Source: Saururus chinensis
Lineage: Eukaryota > Streptophyta > Magnoliopsida > Piperales > Saururaceae
DNA: 64,000 nucleotides
Assembly (NCBI GenBank): GCA_035235625.1
Contig: CP141141.1
Location: 124,001 to 188,000 of the forward strand
Direction: 5' to 3'
The notes beneath the pieces were generated by a model. The model did not search any database. It had not been told where the DNA came from and worked only from the letters and a program-made list of their open reading frames with translations. The position numbers and the translations under genes were made by a program. Positions 48,765-60,990 of this stretch are shown here, piece after piece. Numbering within the stretch: the first letter of the stretch is position 1; each line of letters begins with the position of its first letter.

Positions 48765-49260
48765 GAGACGTTAGAGTTGTTGCATGTGGACAGAGAGGGA
48801 GACGAAAGAGAAGGAGGCATGAAATAAAGATCTCGACGGAGGAAGAAAAGGAGCAACAATTTGGACAAAGGAAGAAATGATCTGGATGGGGGAAGAAAAA
48901 GAAAGAAGAAAAAGATAGGGAGGAGGGTGCAACGAAGGAGGCGTTGGAGCTGCTATTGGTGGAGAGGGAGACGGAGGAGAAGGAGGCATGGAGCATGGAG
49001 TAAAAATATGTACATATGAAAAAAAAGGGTAGCGATTTAGATGGAGGAAGAAAGAATATGGAAGGAAGAAAAAAATGAAAGGGAGGAGGGCAGGATGGAG
49101 GAGGGCATGTGGTAGAGGAGGTACTAGAGCTACTATAGATGGAGAGGGAGATGGAGGAGGAGGTATAGAGTAAAGATCTGTACGAAAGAAGAAAGGGAGT
49201 AACGATTTGGACGGAGGAAGAAGTGATATGGAAGAAGAAAAAAAAAAAAAGGGAGAAGAA
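48765..49260 (+). repeat. Purine-rich tandem repeat, unit about 178 bp, about 2.8 copies
   Basis: Units begin near 48771, 48947 and 49125 with T(T/A)GAG(C/T)T(G/A)(C/T)T and share GGAGAGGGAGA(C/T)GGAGGA, TAAAGATCT and GGA(C/T)GGAGGAAGAA. The plus strand is almost pure purine over long runs. It lies just downstream of the kinesin stop codon. Confidence 0.8.
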
Positions 49261-49418
49261 AGTTAGAAGAAAAGAGTAGAAGGCAAATTTGTCTAAAAAA
49301 ATATAAATTATGTGGATTTTATGGGTAATTTACAAAGTTGTCAGACCTTCCATTAGATAAAGTCTGCTCACGAGGAGCAGAAGTCAGTTTTTTCTTATTT
49401 TCTTTCCTAGTGTGTATG

Positions 49419-52400
49419 TCATTTTATTTTTGAAATTTTAATATTGTAAAATAAGGCTCCTCGTAACAAATTTAATGGGATTAAACACAACCGTTCTTCA
49501 AGCTTACCTGTTTTGTGATTTTTCTCTCCAATGTTAGTATCGAGATCGGTCTGAGCTCCATCTTTTGTGTCCATCAGGAAGGCTCTATCAGATATGGTCA
49601 TACAGAAGCAAGATCCGTATTTACCTATGCTTTTAAGATCACTTAGTTGTAGGTTATCCTTCACTTCATTTGCGCCTGGGTCCAGTGTTACTATGGCTTC
49701 TGCCTGGTCGCCTGTACTCATCTCCTCAACAAGCTTGACACAGTGATTGTCAATTGACACCTCTTCTTGTCTTTCTCTTTCAAGTTCATCTATATAGTCT
49801 GAATGCTCAGAATCACTCTCTTCCTGTATTGTATCAGTTGTTGGAAGCAGAGTGTAATCCGTTTGGTTACCTTGATCAGAAACCGTTATACTCTTGATGG
49901 TATCAGTGTAGTAAGTGTCAACCAGATCCTCTTGTCCTCTTTCCCATCCACCTAAGTGGACTGCATGCTTAGATTGGCTATATTCCTTCAACGCATCATC
50001 CATAATTTCCAAAGGATGTATCGGATCTAACCCACATCTTTCGATTCTTGAGCACTTTATTATTGAATTTATCAAAGCATCTGATGTTTTCTTCTTGATC
50101 ACGTGATCGGTTAAGTAATCATCAACAATCATATCTTCGTCCAATCCATTGACATTGCTGACTTGTGAACTTCGTGCTCTGTTTGGCCCGTTGGCCATGT
50201 TTCTTTTATGTGGAAGGGGAATATCAAGCACTTCTTTACTCGGTTTATCCTTTCCGAGGCCAACCCACTTGCCCATGTCCGAGTCACACTGATAGTCCAT
50301 TCTTTTACCGTACTCAAGATTGCTGGTTTCATGACTTGGGCAAGGAGTCGAAGCAACTGTAGTACTCCTTGTTGACTGTTCGTGATCCGGGAAAACGGCC
50401 ATTTCACCACCACATTCTGATGGATCCTGGCTATAGTCAGTCCCATATTCGCTACTATACTTCCAGTTACAGGCCACCACATCCGACCCATCAGAGTCCA
50501 AAATACCATAAACTGGAAAACTCACCGACACAGCACGAAGAGATGCAGGCTTCTCACTCTGTAAGGTTCGTTCTTTTTCACACTTCCGAGAGATTGGTGG
50601 TTCCTGATGTCCGTCTTGCGTCTGCTGGAAACTGTTGGTCTCATGAATCTTGGCAGTTTTAATAACTTTTTCTTAACCTTTGTGTTCGAATATGGCATGC
50701 TATGGGATGATTGATAAACTCCTCCAGGCTTGTTGAATAATGGATCTTCCCCAGTTAGTTGTTTCAGCTTCTCGTTTAGATTATAAATATCCCGTTTAAT
50801 GTCTTCACTTGCATATTCGAAACCCTTCAATGTCTGCAATAGCTCAGTCGTTGCAGCTTCCTTCTTTGCCTTCATTTCCTGCTTCACCCATGATATAAGT
50901 CGATACAAGCTTAGAGAACTGAAATTGGGAACATAATCTATGCTTACCATCTATGAAGAAGAAGAGAAAGTGTTGGTGATCAAGTAAATTACGAATTATG
51001 AGCTTATATATCTTACTGATGACTCATCCTGCTCTAGATGAATACTTCTGACCCGTTTTGCAAAATTCAAGGAACAAATATTTTCGCACAGATCTTCTTC
51101 TTTGGGGCTGATATGGACCAACATCAACGTTTTAGAACCCTTCCCTGCGTAAGTTTTGAACTGAACATCTGATCAGGTATCAAGTACGTATATTTCATAA
51201 ATAGAGGAGATCGAACAGGAACTGACCAAGTGAATCCCTGAGAACTTGAGTTAGCTTGCTATTCCTGTCAAACTGAAGGTTTAAACCATTCTTTTAATCT
51301 ATTAGAAAGTATCTAGTGCTCGATCTTAGTGGAATGGACTACCGTACCTGTAAGGGATGTGATGCAGATTTTTCTGAAGTGCACTGATTACATCACCCAG
51401 AGCAGAGAGTGATAGATTGATGGCTTTCCCTTCTTCAAGTCGTTTGCCACTGGCCTGTGTCTTTCGCAGCCGCTCACTTCCACCGAGGTCGACCATCCAC
51501 AGTTTATTTGTCAACTTCTCCCTTCCGGCAGGACAAGAACAAGTCACAGAAATGCGCACCAAGCTGCCTTGGACAAAAGTTAAAAGTACAGAGTAAATAC
51601 ATAAGAGAGTTCTAAAAGCTTCTCAATATTAGAAACTGCTGATTATTCAATTGATTGTGCAATTGTCGTCTACACCTATAACCTTGTAATCCTTCGTCAT
51701 CTTTCCTTATTTTGTTAGCTATGATCACGTTGTAATCACTGTAACCATTATATATTCTCAGTTAATTCAAAAGACAAATCAATACTTTTTTTGTAACTGA
51801 ATATGGATTTCATTAAGAATGATCCTACCAATGAGATCTGCTGGACGACACATTAGAACTGGTAGAAGCAGTTGATCTGCACTGACTGCCTAATTTATAC
51901 AACCTCCTTGCCTGGTCCAGGTCATTCAATCTGATCTCTAAAAGGCCTTCAATCTCAACTTCACCCTCCGAATCCATTTTGATGGGAAGACTATCGACAT
52001 GTCACAGTGAATGTAAACGGATTACTGATCAGAGAGAAGAAACGAAAGGGATTGAAAGACAAAAAATAACTACATATGTATGTAAGAAAAAGTTTAGGTG
52101 CTTTGCGAGCCATTAGATTTAAATGTCCCCTAAGTAACCCGAGTCTTCTCATCTAAATTTGATGGCTCATAGAGCCTCAGCTTACACAGTCGCGCGTAAG
52201 CCTAGGTGTGAGCCTCGGCTCACCTAAACGGGCCCCATATATGTAAGTTATATATGTATGTGTACCCTTCTTAACTTAGTTATATGAGTTGGTGTTCATG
52301 GACAAAAATAGCCATAAACAAAAGGATGTTCTTATATGGATAGTGATATTCTCACAACAAATATACCTACAAAAACTCGTACAAGAGTTTTAATTGAACT

Positions 52401-54648
52401 TCACAAATAGATCCCACACAAACTTCATATGGGCTTATTTCTCTAGAACAATCAAAACTCATGTGTGAGTTTTTTATGTTGAAATATTATTTTCCTTCTT
52501 GTATTTGTCCCCTGTATGTATATACCTTTTCATCCATCTACATATGTGCCTACCTCCGTCTCTATTATATTTTGTTCAAGTTTATCCATTACAAACATAT
52601 ATTAAGCTATAACTTAACATACTACATAGCTACTAAATACTTAATTTTGTTAGCTATTTTTCAGTGATTTTGTAGCATGATAAGATAAGTTATAGTGTGG
52701 TACATAACAACTACTTATCCCTGTTTTTCTAAGGATCCCTATTCCTGTTTAGAATGATTGGACATGAAAATTTGCACGCGTAAACAACTGTTTGTCCATA
52801 TCCACATCTGCCTATTAAAGTGGATGAAAATGATTAGTCTATGTCCATATCCATTACAAATATAAAAAAGAAAAATGTTTAAGTGACTTCAACTTTCACA
52901 AGTCATAACTCTATTTTATTATTTTAAAACAATTGATAAGTGGGGTGGTTCCTACAAATCAATAGTTTTAAAATGACGAAGTAGAGTTTTGACGTGTAAA
53001 AGTTAAAAGTTAACGTGAAAATAACACTACTCATAAAAAAATGTCTCTCATATAAAAATACAGGCATGGGCAAGACCAAACAACGTCCATGAGCACCCCT
53101 CTCTTTCAACTAATTTTTTTCGTATAGACTGCAATTTCTCCAATAGTTGAAACATGGAGGCATGTGGCTATTAACGAATCCAAATTCGCCTGTGAAACAT
53201 CACCAGCAGAGTTGCTAGCTTAATTAGAAGTTGATGGTCTTAGATTGATAATGCGCATAAAATTTAAATAAAAATTACGATTTTCTATAAATTCTATGTG
53301 CTACTACAGTATGCATCCTCGATCCGAGTCCATCAGGTGCTGGTTAAGCTTCACTCCTCAATAATTAGTTGCGAAAGTATATATACTTAAGGGCAAGAGG
53401 ACCTCGTACTCACGACTGGAAAGCGTTACCCCTCTCGTTGGTGGTGAAGGGGACAAGCAAATCTCGAACGCCGCCCATATATATTTCCAGCATGCTCAAA
53501 GTGAAGATGGTCTGATGATTGCTGTCAAGCGCTTGTTTAAACAAAGTTTCCAGAGCACGGGGCACTACACCGGGCCAGGCGTCTGTACCTTCCTGCAGTG
53601 AAATTAAGCAGTCAACATGCATCGTTTTAATATCTTAAATTAAGCTAAGATAGAATAGTTCACCATGGTGAAGGTCTTCCCTGTGCCCGTTTGTCCATAT
53701 GCAATAATGCAAACGTTGTGGCCACCCATGGCTGACTTTATTACCCGCTCAACTTCAGAAAACACTTCATCTATACATTTCAGGAAGAAAAAAAGCAAGC
53801 AAGCAAAGCTCTAAGTATGGTTCAAGTTTCTTTGTTTCTTTCGGCTTAATTATTGGAAGAAGAAAATGAAAATGAACGATTAAGATGATAATGTGCATGA
53901 GGGTGGTCAAGTACCTAGCGAAGATCCGGGATGAAAAACCTTGTCGAAATTGTAGGTTTTCCGTTTATTCACAGATAATTTCACAAAAATTTTGTCCGAA
54001 TCGGCATTTACATGACCATCCTTCTCTCCGGCAAGAATCGGCCTTACACGGCAAAAAACACGAATATTGCCTGCTATTACAAGAATCTAATGTAACTCAA
54101 GAGTCAAGTGTCTCACAGCAGGATTAATTTGAAACGACATTTATAATTAAGACTAAGCTGGAAATGTTGATCACCTTTTAAATCAAGAACTTCATTTAGA
54201 ACCTGCCTTCGCTGCAGATCTAATTCATTGAGACGGACATTCAGGACAGCAAGATCACCTGTGAATCAAAGCATTTAAAATAAATCAAAAGCTTTATTCA
54301 ATAGAAAATGTTGCGAAAGCATGACTTGCTTGAGAAAGTAAATGGTATAACTACTACCATCTTTATATGTAATGAGAAGGTGGATAAACTCACTGTAAAT
54401 TTTAGAAAGAAGAGAGTTTTTCTCATTATCTTCGCCTTGAGGGGCATTCATCTTGTCGATGCTGAAACCTTCCGTATGACAGCCGCCAAGTGGTTGATCC
54501 CATGGTAAGGCCTCGATTATGTGAAGCACGGACTCCACCCAAGTGGTTGTCAGGTGTGAATTGAATCCCGTCAGTGATTTGATAGACTCTGCAAGCTTCT
54601 CAACGTATTTTCTTCTGTCAGGCAGATCATCCATGTCTCCAGTAGACC
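49419..54648 (-). CDS. Kinesin-14 (minus-end-directed type plant kinesin)
   Basis: Microtubule motor with a central motor domain. Minus-strand exons: 54648-54394 ([18 protein letters not shown]), 54258-54175 ([19 protein letters not shown]), 54070-53915 ([12 protein letters not shown]), 53770-53664 ([16 protein letters not shown], the P-loop), 53592-53414 ([28 protein letters not shown]), 51990-51829 (switch I SSSRSH), 51564-51348 ([22 protein letters not shown]), 51264-51227 ([12 protein letters not shown]), 51144-51017 (LNFAKRVRS) and about 50950-49419 (neck/coiled coil [13 protein letters not shown], then an acidic tail). Splice phases agree from exon 1 to exon 9. Within the last exon the frame changes near 50610-50640, between VSSRRKTD and [10 protein letters not shown]. 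The first exon follows an acceptor (GATGCAG), so a 5' exon may exist upstream. A CAG/GTAAGC donor at about 49509 suggests the true 3' end could be spliced. Motor motifs are all intact; it may be functional if the frame change is an assembly error. Confidence 0.88.
52100..52175. repeat. Inverted repeat in kinesin intron 5
   Basis: GAGCCATTAGATTTAAATG and CATCTAAATTTGATGGCTC form an imperfect hairpin of about 62 bp within the 1.4-kb intron between 51991 and 53413. It may be a tiny MITE; no target duplication was assigned. The rest of this intron is AT-rich without other features. Confidence 0.5.
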
Positions 54649-56939
54649 TGCATCAATGAACTTACAGGCGAATGAAGCAGTACCATGATTGTGTAATGTA
54701 CATGTAGACATGGGAGCTGATTGGACGGTAACTGATTTAGACAAACTGCCTACCTAAACACTTGGTATTATATTGAGGTCTAGCTTGATTAAATTGATAA
54801 TAGAGAAGAGCGACAGCGTTTGATTGTTCCTATCCCTCTTTAATAATGCATTGACTAACCGAGAAAGTGAAATAAGTGCAAGATCAAGGATACAATAATG
54901 CTACGTACCGCAATACTAGTTCAGCTAAAGCTACAGATTAACAGAAGAGAACATTGAGTCAATATGGGAATATAGATAACGAACCTCTTCAAGTCTCCAT
55001 AATTAGGGCTAAATCATGTAGTTATAAACTGTTCAAGTCACTCCGCGTTTAAAATAAAACAGCAAGTTGGGCGACATAAGCTTTAGAGAATAAGAAATCA
55101 AAATTTCTTCTTTTCAAAAAAATAAAAAAGAAAAAGAAAAAGAGTAGCCAGGACAAGATAGAAGGTGAACAATCTTGTTGATTTGGATACAAGGTTTATT
55201 TTACGTTCAAGACAGGCAGTACAGTGATTTCTTGTTTCCAATCAAGACTAACCACCGCCCAGCGGGGCAGGTAAGGATGGAGGCCTGCAACCAACAACGG
55301 ATGAAGAAGGCCTGTGGTGGTCAAGCTTTCTCGTAAACCACACCTTGTCGAAGATTCAGTACTAAAACAATACCCACTTCTCCGATAGGATCAGAATAAA
55401 ACCAGCGGACATTCTCTCTCCTTATAATATGAGAAGATTCGCTCTTCCTCTTTCCTGTTAGTGAGCTCACATAAAAGTTATCATTCTTCATAGCAGCTTA
55501 AGTTTGTACTAGCAAGAAGTGGTTAACGAACATAGTATCAATGCCTTAGTTTGCAAGGACAGGAACTCAAATATAAAACAAGTATTGGAACAGATTCTGG
55601 CAAACTACTTGCGGGGTAGAAATTGTTAGGTGGGAAATCTTCGATGTTAAAACTTGAATCTCGAACTCTGAGTGAATGGAGGAGCAAATCCTTTGCTGAA
55701 AGGTTTGCTTCAAGACTTTGAAATTGCTATAGGAAATGCACTACAATGGGCTTTACTTCAAAGCATAAATTACTCTCTTAAAAATAGTATTTGCACCCAC
55801 CAAATCTCTGCTTTTGATGCGTAATTAGGAACTCCACATATTTGTTCTCAAGATACGATAAATTTTTTCTTCCTCACCTGTAAATCATACTTTTGAAGAC
55901 AAAGTCTCATATCGCCTTTATGAACATTGAGGCTCAGCCTTGTCTTCTATTTTGTAGGATATAGAAAAAGAAGTATTTTAATGACTCAAGATTTTTACCA
56001 AGAGGGAAGAGTAAAAACTCTCTTTTGTAAGTGAAATTTGACTCCATTTCAGTCTAGGACGAAATCCCCAAAGGTCACAACCCTCTATGGAAAACCAAAA
56101 ATAGCCAACAAAATTCAATTTTAGCTGATCGATCGCCTGAAGTTACTGGAATTGGCATATAAACAACCTGATCGATCACTCCCCAATCTGTAGAAATTAC
56201 TTGAATAAGCAACATACAACAACCCAAAGAATCGCTTCCATTGCCGATCGATCGGTATACTCAAATTTTAAAAATTTCTAACAGAAATGATTTTGTTATT
56301 GAAGGAGGTGCAGAATTGTCGTTTAGGGGAAGAAGAGGACGGTAAATTGTGGGGTTGGAGTAGTTCAAAAGTTTTTATGTGAAATCCATGTTTTTGCGGC
56401 ATCGCAGGAGTTCCACTAAGCAAAATCGTTAGTATGGAATCACGCGATACCTTCTAAGGTACGATATCTCTTGTTGCTTGCCTCTTTGGACAAAACGTTC
56501 ACGACGGACAAGCTTCAAGTGAGGGGCTATCTAGTCTTTACCGAACAGGTGTGTCATGTGCAACTGCAAGCATGCATATATATATATAGGAATCCACAGA
56601 GCATTTGTTTCTGCTTGTCCAACTGCTAGGCGTGAATTTGGTGCAAAGCTTTGCAGGTAAAAAAGGTGCATTCCACTCTATGGAATCTGTTGCCAGCTAT
56701 AGCTTGGACATTATGAAAAGAAAGAAACCTTATAATTCTTGAGTTTGAGAGGAAAGTGTAATATTCTTAATTTGGTACAAGTATGTATTGAAGTTACTTA
56801 GGAGGACTTTTGATACACTATTTCATTGGATGTTTATAAGAAGAGAATTTAACCGGATTAATTTGGATATCTTTGATTTCTTTTGGGGCCTCAATTTGGA
56901 TTCTATGCAGATGAAATTTAACCCTAAAGTTATCAACTA
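54649..56939. other. Region upstream of the kinesin gene
   Basis: No gene is recognised. On the minus strand a TATATATATAT tract at 56572-56591 lies upstream of a stretch rich in CGATCGATC words (56120-56255), which could be promoter and 5' UTR of the kinesin gene with a 5' UTR intron. This is positional inference only. Confidence 0.35.
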
Positions 56940-59575
56940 AAATCATGATGAAATTTATCGTAAACCATCGTTCCAATTATGTAAAATCAAATGTTTAACT
57001 CTTATAAGCATAATTATTCTACACACGAAGATAGAACATGATATCACTATTTACCCATAATTCATCCATATTATAAGATGACATATCATATCATTATCAT
57101 ATAATAACCTTGCTAGAACATGCTTAAACATATAAATTTCACCAAAATAGATTCAAGAGATCAATGTGCTAACATGTTTAGCCATAATCATGAAATTTCA
57201 CATAATAATTAAGCATGCTTCATAAATACCAACAAAAATAGCCTACCCTTCAAGTAGCTTATTCTAATTCAAAATACTCCACATAAGCATTAGAAACATC
57301 AATTAGGAGCAAAAATACCAAACTAAGCTTAAAACCCAAAAAGGGCCGAATATGCTGTGTAGCCGTTCGATCAGCCCGATCGATTGCCAATAAGGCAGAT
57401 TGGGGTCTTCTTCTTCCTTTCAAAATTCAAAATCAAAACACCATTAATTAAGCTTAAAATCTTCATTTCAAGCCTCATACACAATCAAAATTAAATTAAA
57501 CATTCTAGAACATTAAATCAACTCATTTCAAATCAAAACCCTAAGTAATCAATGCAAAAGATTAACTTTTTATAAATCTACCATTAAAGCCCTAAGTATG
57601 AAACTCATTCAATCAAAACACATAAAACTCGAGATTTGCATACATATTATGGATGAGATGAAAACCCATTACCTCTCTATTTGATTTGAGTCGAATTTAC
57701 TCTTCAATTACCTTCGAAACCTTCCAAAAATATGATTTTTATGTTCAAACACACCTAAACCCGATTTAGACTTGAAAATCATAAAATAAATCCTATATCT
57801 AGAGCTTAGGAGGCATAAAATCGAATTTTTGAAGGTTAGGGTTTGAGGTAGAGGAATAAAACAATGACTTAATGGTTTGAAAACAGATTAAATCAATAGA
57901 GGATGATAAGATTAAGAGGATTTTAAGAAAAACCCTAAAGATTAAGCAAGTATTAAGGAAATCTTACCTCTAATCACTTCCTCTTTGGGCCTAATTGGGG
58001 ATTAGGCTCTAGATCTCCTAGCTCAGCCTTTTCCCAAATGGGAAAGGGTCAACCCCTTTCCTTTTATATGAATGAATGAGCTAAACCTAATTAAACTTGA
58101 GATGATAATATAATCTTTACCTTCAGGTTTGTTCTTATGAGCAAGTTATTCTAGTTTCCTTTGTGGAATTCGGACTTTCCCCACAAGGGACTATCCTAGT
58201 GAATAGCGGGTACTTTCCTAGTTGGGAAGCTTACCCAAACCCTCTAGTTTCCTTTTGTAGGAACTCGGACCTCCCCCGCAAGGGATCATTTCGATGAGCG
58301 GGGTTTGATTGTTTTTATGAGACATTCACTATCGATGGTTACATGTGTATGGATTTTTATGCTCATTTACACAGGTTGTGTAGGGATAATGAAGCTATAT
58401 TGCAGATGTGGTTATGACTTACTTTTGCATGCTATGAAGGACAATGTGTTTGAGACACTTTTTATGTAGGGTGAATATTTTTCATTGAGAATAGATATAC
58501 ATGATATGTTTATATTAGAAAGTCACTCATGCAGGATGTGATGGATAGTGTGTTTAAGATACTTTTTATGCAAGGTGAATATTTTTCATTGTAAATAGAT
58601 ATATATGATATGTTTATATTAGAAAGTCACTCATGCAGGATGTGATGGATAGTGTGTTTGAGACACTTTTCATGTAGGGTGAATGTTTTTCATTTAATAG
58701 ATATGTGTGATATGTTTATGTTGAAAAGTCATGCGTGCGGGATGTGATTATGTTACACATGAGGTGTATGATTGATGTGATGTTATGATGAACCCATGAT
58801 ACGCAGGAGGCATATGAAATTTATGATGAGATGTTATGGGTTATGGCATGATATGCAGGTGGCTTGAGTTATGTGATATTATGATATTTCATATAGCATG
58901 GTATGCAGGGATATGAGAATGTATTCATGTTTATGGATGGTAAATTAAGATATAAATGCACAATTTGATGTGGATATCCCATGATGAATGGGTATGATGT
59001 TTGATTATATGTGATGAACATTTTGTGATCTACTTGTGAGGTCATTGTGGATTTACTTTCCGTTATAAAAAAACACTTGTTGAGCTTGTGACTCACCCTT
59101 CTTTCTTGTGTTTTGTTTTGATGATACATAACGTTCCATGCAAGTAGTATGGACGGACTTTACGAGGAGCGTATGGGTGGTGACGTTTCTTAGGAGGGGC
59201 CATTTAGAGATCTTGAGCGCTATGATTGTTTACATAGTCTGTTGTATTGAGACTTATATCTACTTGATTATGCTTCATACTCTATTTTCCCAGATCAGCT
59301 TAGGCTTTTGTTAGCCTACGTGGACTTAGACTCTATTACTTGAGCTATGTGTGGGCTAGGTTGGATTAAGCTTGTGGGTTGTGTAGACTAATACTTAATT
59401 TGTAGTCATATATTTTCTCATTTCGCTCATGTACAAAGTTAATGTGCGCTACTCCGCTGTGAAATACCCAAAAAGGGATTAAGTCTTCCGCAATCGAACG
59501 TTACTTCATCGCGCCACGCGTCATCCTCCCCTTGGACCGGGTCTTGTCCGGGGTTGGTGGGTGTCGGGGCATGAC
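56940..59575. mobile_element. Composite 'G' of two C-family LTR pieces in opposite orientation
   Basis: 56940-58095 matches the part of LTR C at about 33330-35665 in the same (minus) orientation: CCCATAATT(C/T)A, ATAACCTTGCTA, GCCGTTCGATC-like words, then CTCCTA(A/G)GCTC and TTCCCAA(A/T)(T/G)GG. 58110-59575 matches the opposite strand of LTR C 26924-28010: TACCCAAAC, GAGACACTTT, TGTGACTCACCC, AGTCTTCCGC, CCCTTGGACCGGGT and the terminus GGTGTCGGGGCATGACA at 59575. So the 5' half is inverted relative to the 3' half. An old rearranged LTR remnant with no internal coding region. Confidence 0.65.
58445..58760 (+). repeat. 104-bp tandem repeat in composite G, about 3 copies
   Basis: Units start at 58445, 58549 and 58653 with TGTGTTT(G/A)AGA(C/T)AC, followed by GGTGAAT(A/G)TTTTTCATT and AGAAAGTCACTCATGCAGG. 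First and second units are nearly identical. Homologous to the 60-bp array in LTR C. Confidence 0.88.
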
Positions 59576-59812
59576 AGTTGTCACCACTGGAAGTGCATTG
59601 TCGCCATTGTCGAAGAAGAAAACAGTCGATGGTGGAGCAAAGGTAGGGTTGAAAGTTGTCGGGTAGGGGCAAAGATGGGAGTTAGGCGGGGGTAAAAGGG
59701 GTTCACAATTTTCCCGGCTTGGAGTTGTCAGGGAGGGAGATGGGTCTCGAGGCCTGGTTGATGGTGGATTATGGGTTTTAATTGGCACCCTCGGATGATG
59801 ATGGTAGAACTT

Positions 59813-60990
59813 TGAAGCACTAAAATAATGTTCAATTAGATGTTTTAAAATCTTGAATTACAATCATATTACTTGTTTGGGCTACTTATGTTGAAATAGG
59901 TGAGTTAGACCTTAGTTGTGTTTACATGTCTAGAAGAGGAAGTAAAGCCCAACTACCCAAAGTTATTTAAAAGTCTTAAATGTGCTCCTAATGGTCTAAA
60001 CATGCATGAAATGGTCGAACACAACCTTTTGGACCCGTTGGATTCTATATTTGCATCAAGAGAACTAAATTCGGGAAGAAGCTGATTTGGACAGATTGAC
60101 ATAGCTTTAGTATTTCGACCATATCTTTCTATATATAATTCGGATTGATACACTTCTTATGGAATTGGAAAGAAGACTTACGTAGTTACAATCTCTATTT
60201 CAGGATAAAATTCATAATTCCGAAGATATATAGGTCCAATCGGGCATGTAAAGGGATAGCTAGTTAACTAACCCGAGGTCAACACATGAAGAATCTTTTC
60301 ATTGGTTGTGATTGATACACATAAAGAAAGACCATGAAGATGATTGGATAACTAAAGGAAGACATAAAGATACTTATTTGCTAAATAAATTATTGATTTA
60401 TTTGATTGATTTAGAATATAATCATTGTTAAAGAAGCAAGCAATCAATTAGGATGCAATTAAGGGATATGATTGGACTATCTCTTTTGAAGCAACTCCTT
60501 ATATTCTTATAAATAAATGGGTGGACGTGGTAGAGGCATCATCTCCTCCTCTTTAGAGCTCTCTTCTCCTATTTTCTTTCTTTTCTTTTATACTTTTATT
60601 TTAGTTTTAATGTAATAACTTTCTAAGCTCCTAAGTTAAGGCTAGAGGTAATTTGTAACAATCTAATTGAGTTATATTCATGTTTCATTAATGGTTTCAA
60701 GTAAGTATTAGTTATTTGAAATAATATTTATTTAATATTATTTTCTTCTTGTTTCTTTGTGACTTAGATAGATAAGATGCTTAAAGGCTCTCCTTCTTGA
60801 TCTTTTGTGATTTTGATACATAGAAACTTTTTAAGAAATAATTGTTTTTATCCTTCATCCATCCAAAGTATTTTTTATCTTTATTTTTGCTTTTAATGTT
60901 CATATCTTCCGGATTCTAACTGAGATAATATGACACATGAAGAACATCATTAGATGTTACAATGACGATTAATGCCTTAGTATTTTCTTT
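59813..60990 (+). mobile_element. LTR-like element copy 'D2'
   Basis: Starts TGAAGCACTAAAATAATG and follows D1 (33908-35177) to about 60990, at perhaps 85-90% identity by eye, with the same TTATAAATA box (about 60508). Unlike D1 the sequence continues into TTCCCTGTGGATCGACTTTA near 61100, a word common near the 3' end of some plant Gypsy LTRs, so D2 may extend past the shared part. Its right terminus is not defined. Confidence 0.55.

Noticed and set aside
52740-52870. GTCCATATCCA words resembling the arms of the 522-bp hAT-type element
   Set aside because: Only short words match; no TAGGGGTGTAAA terminus or 8-bp duplication is present.
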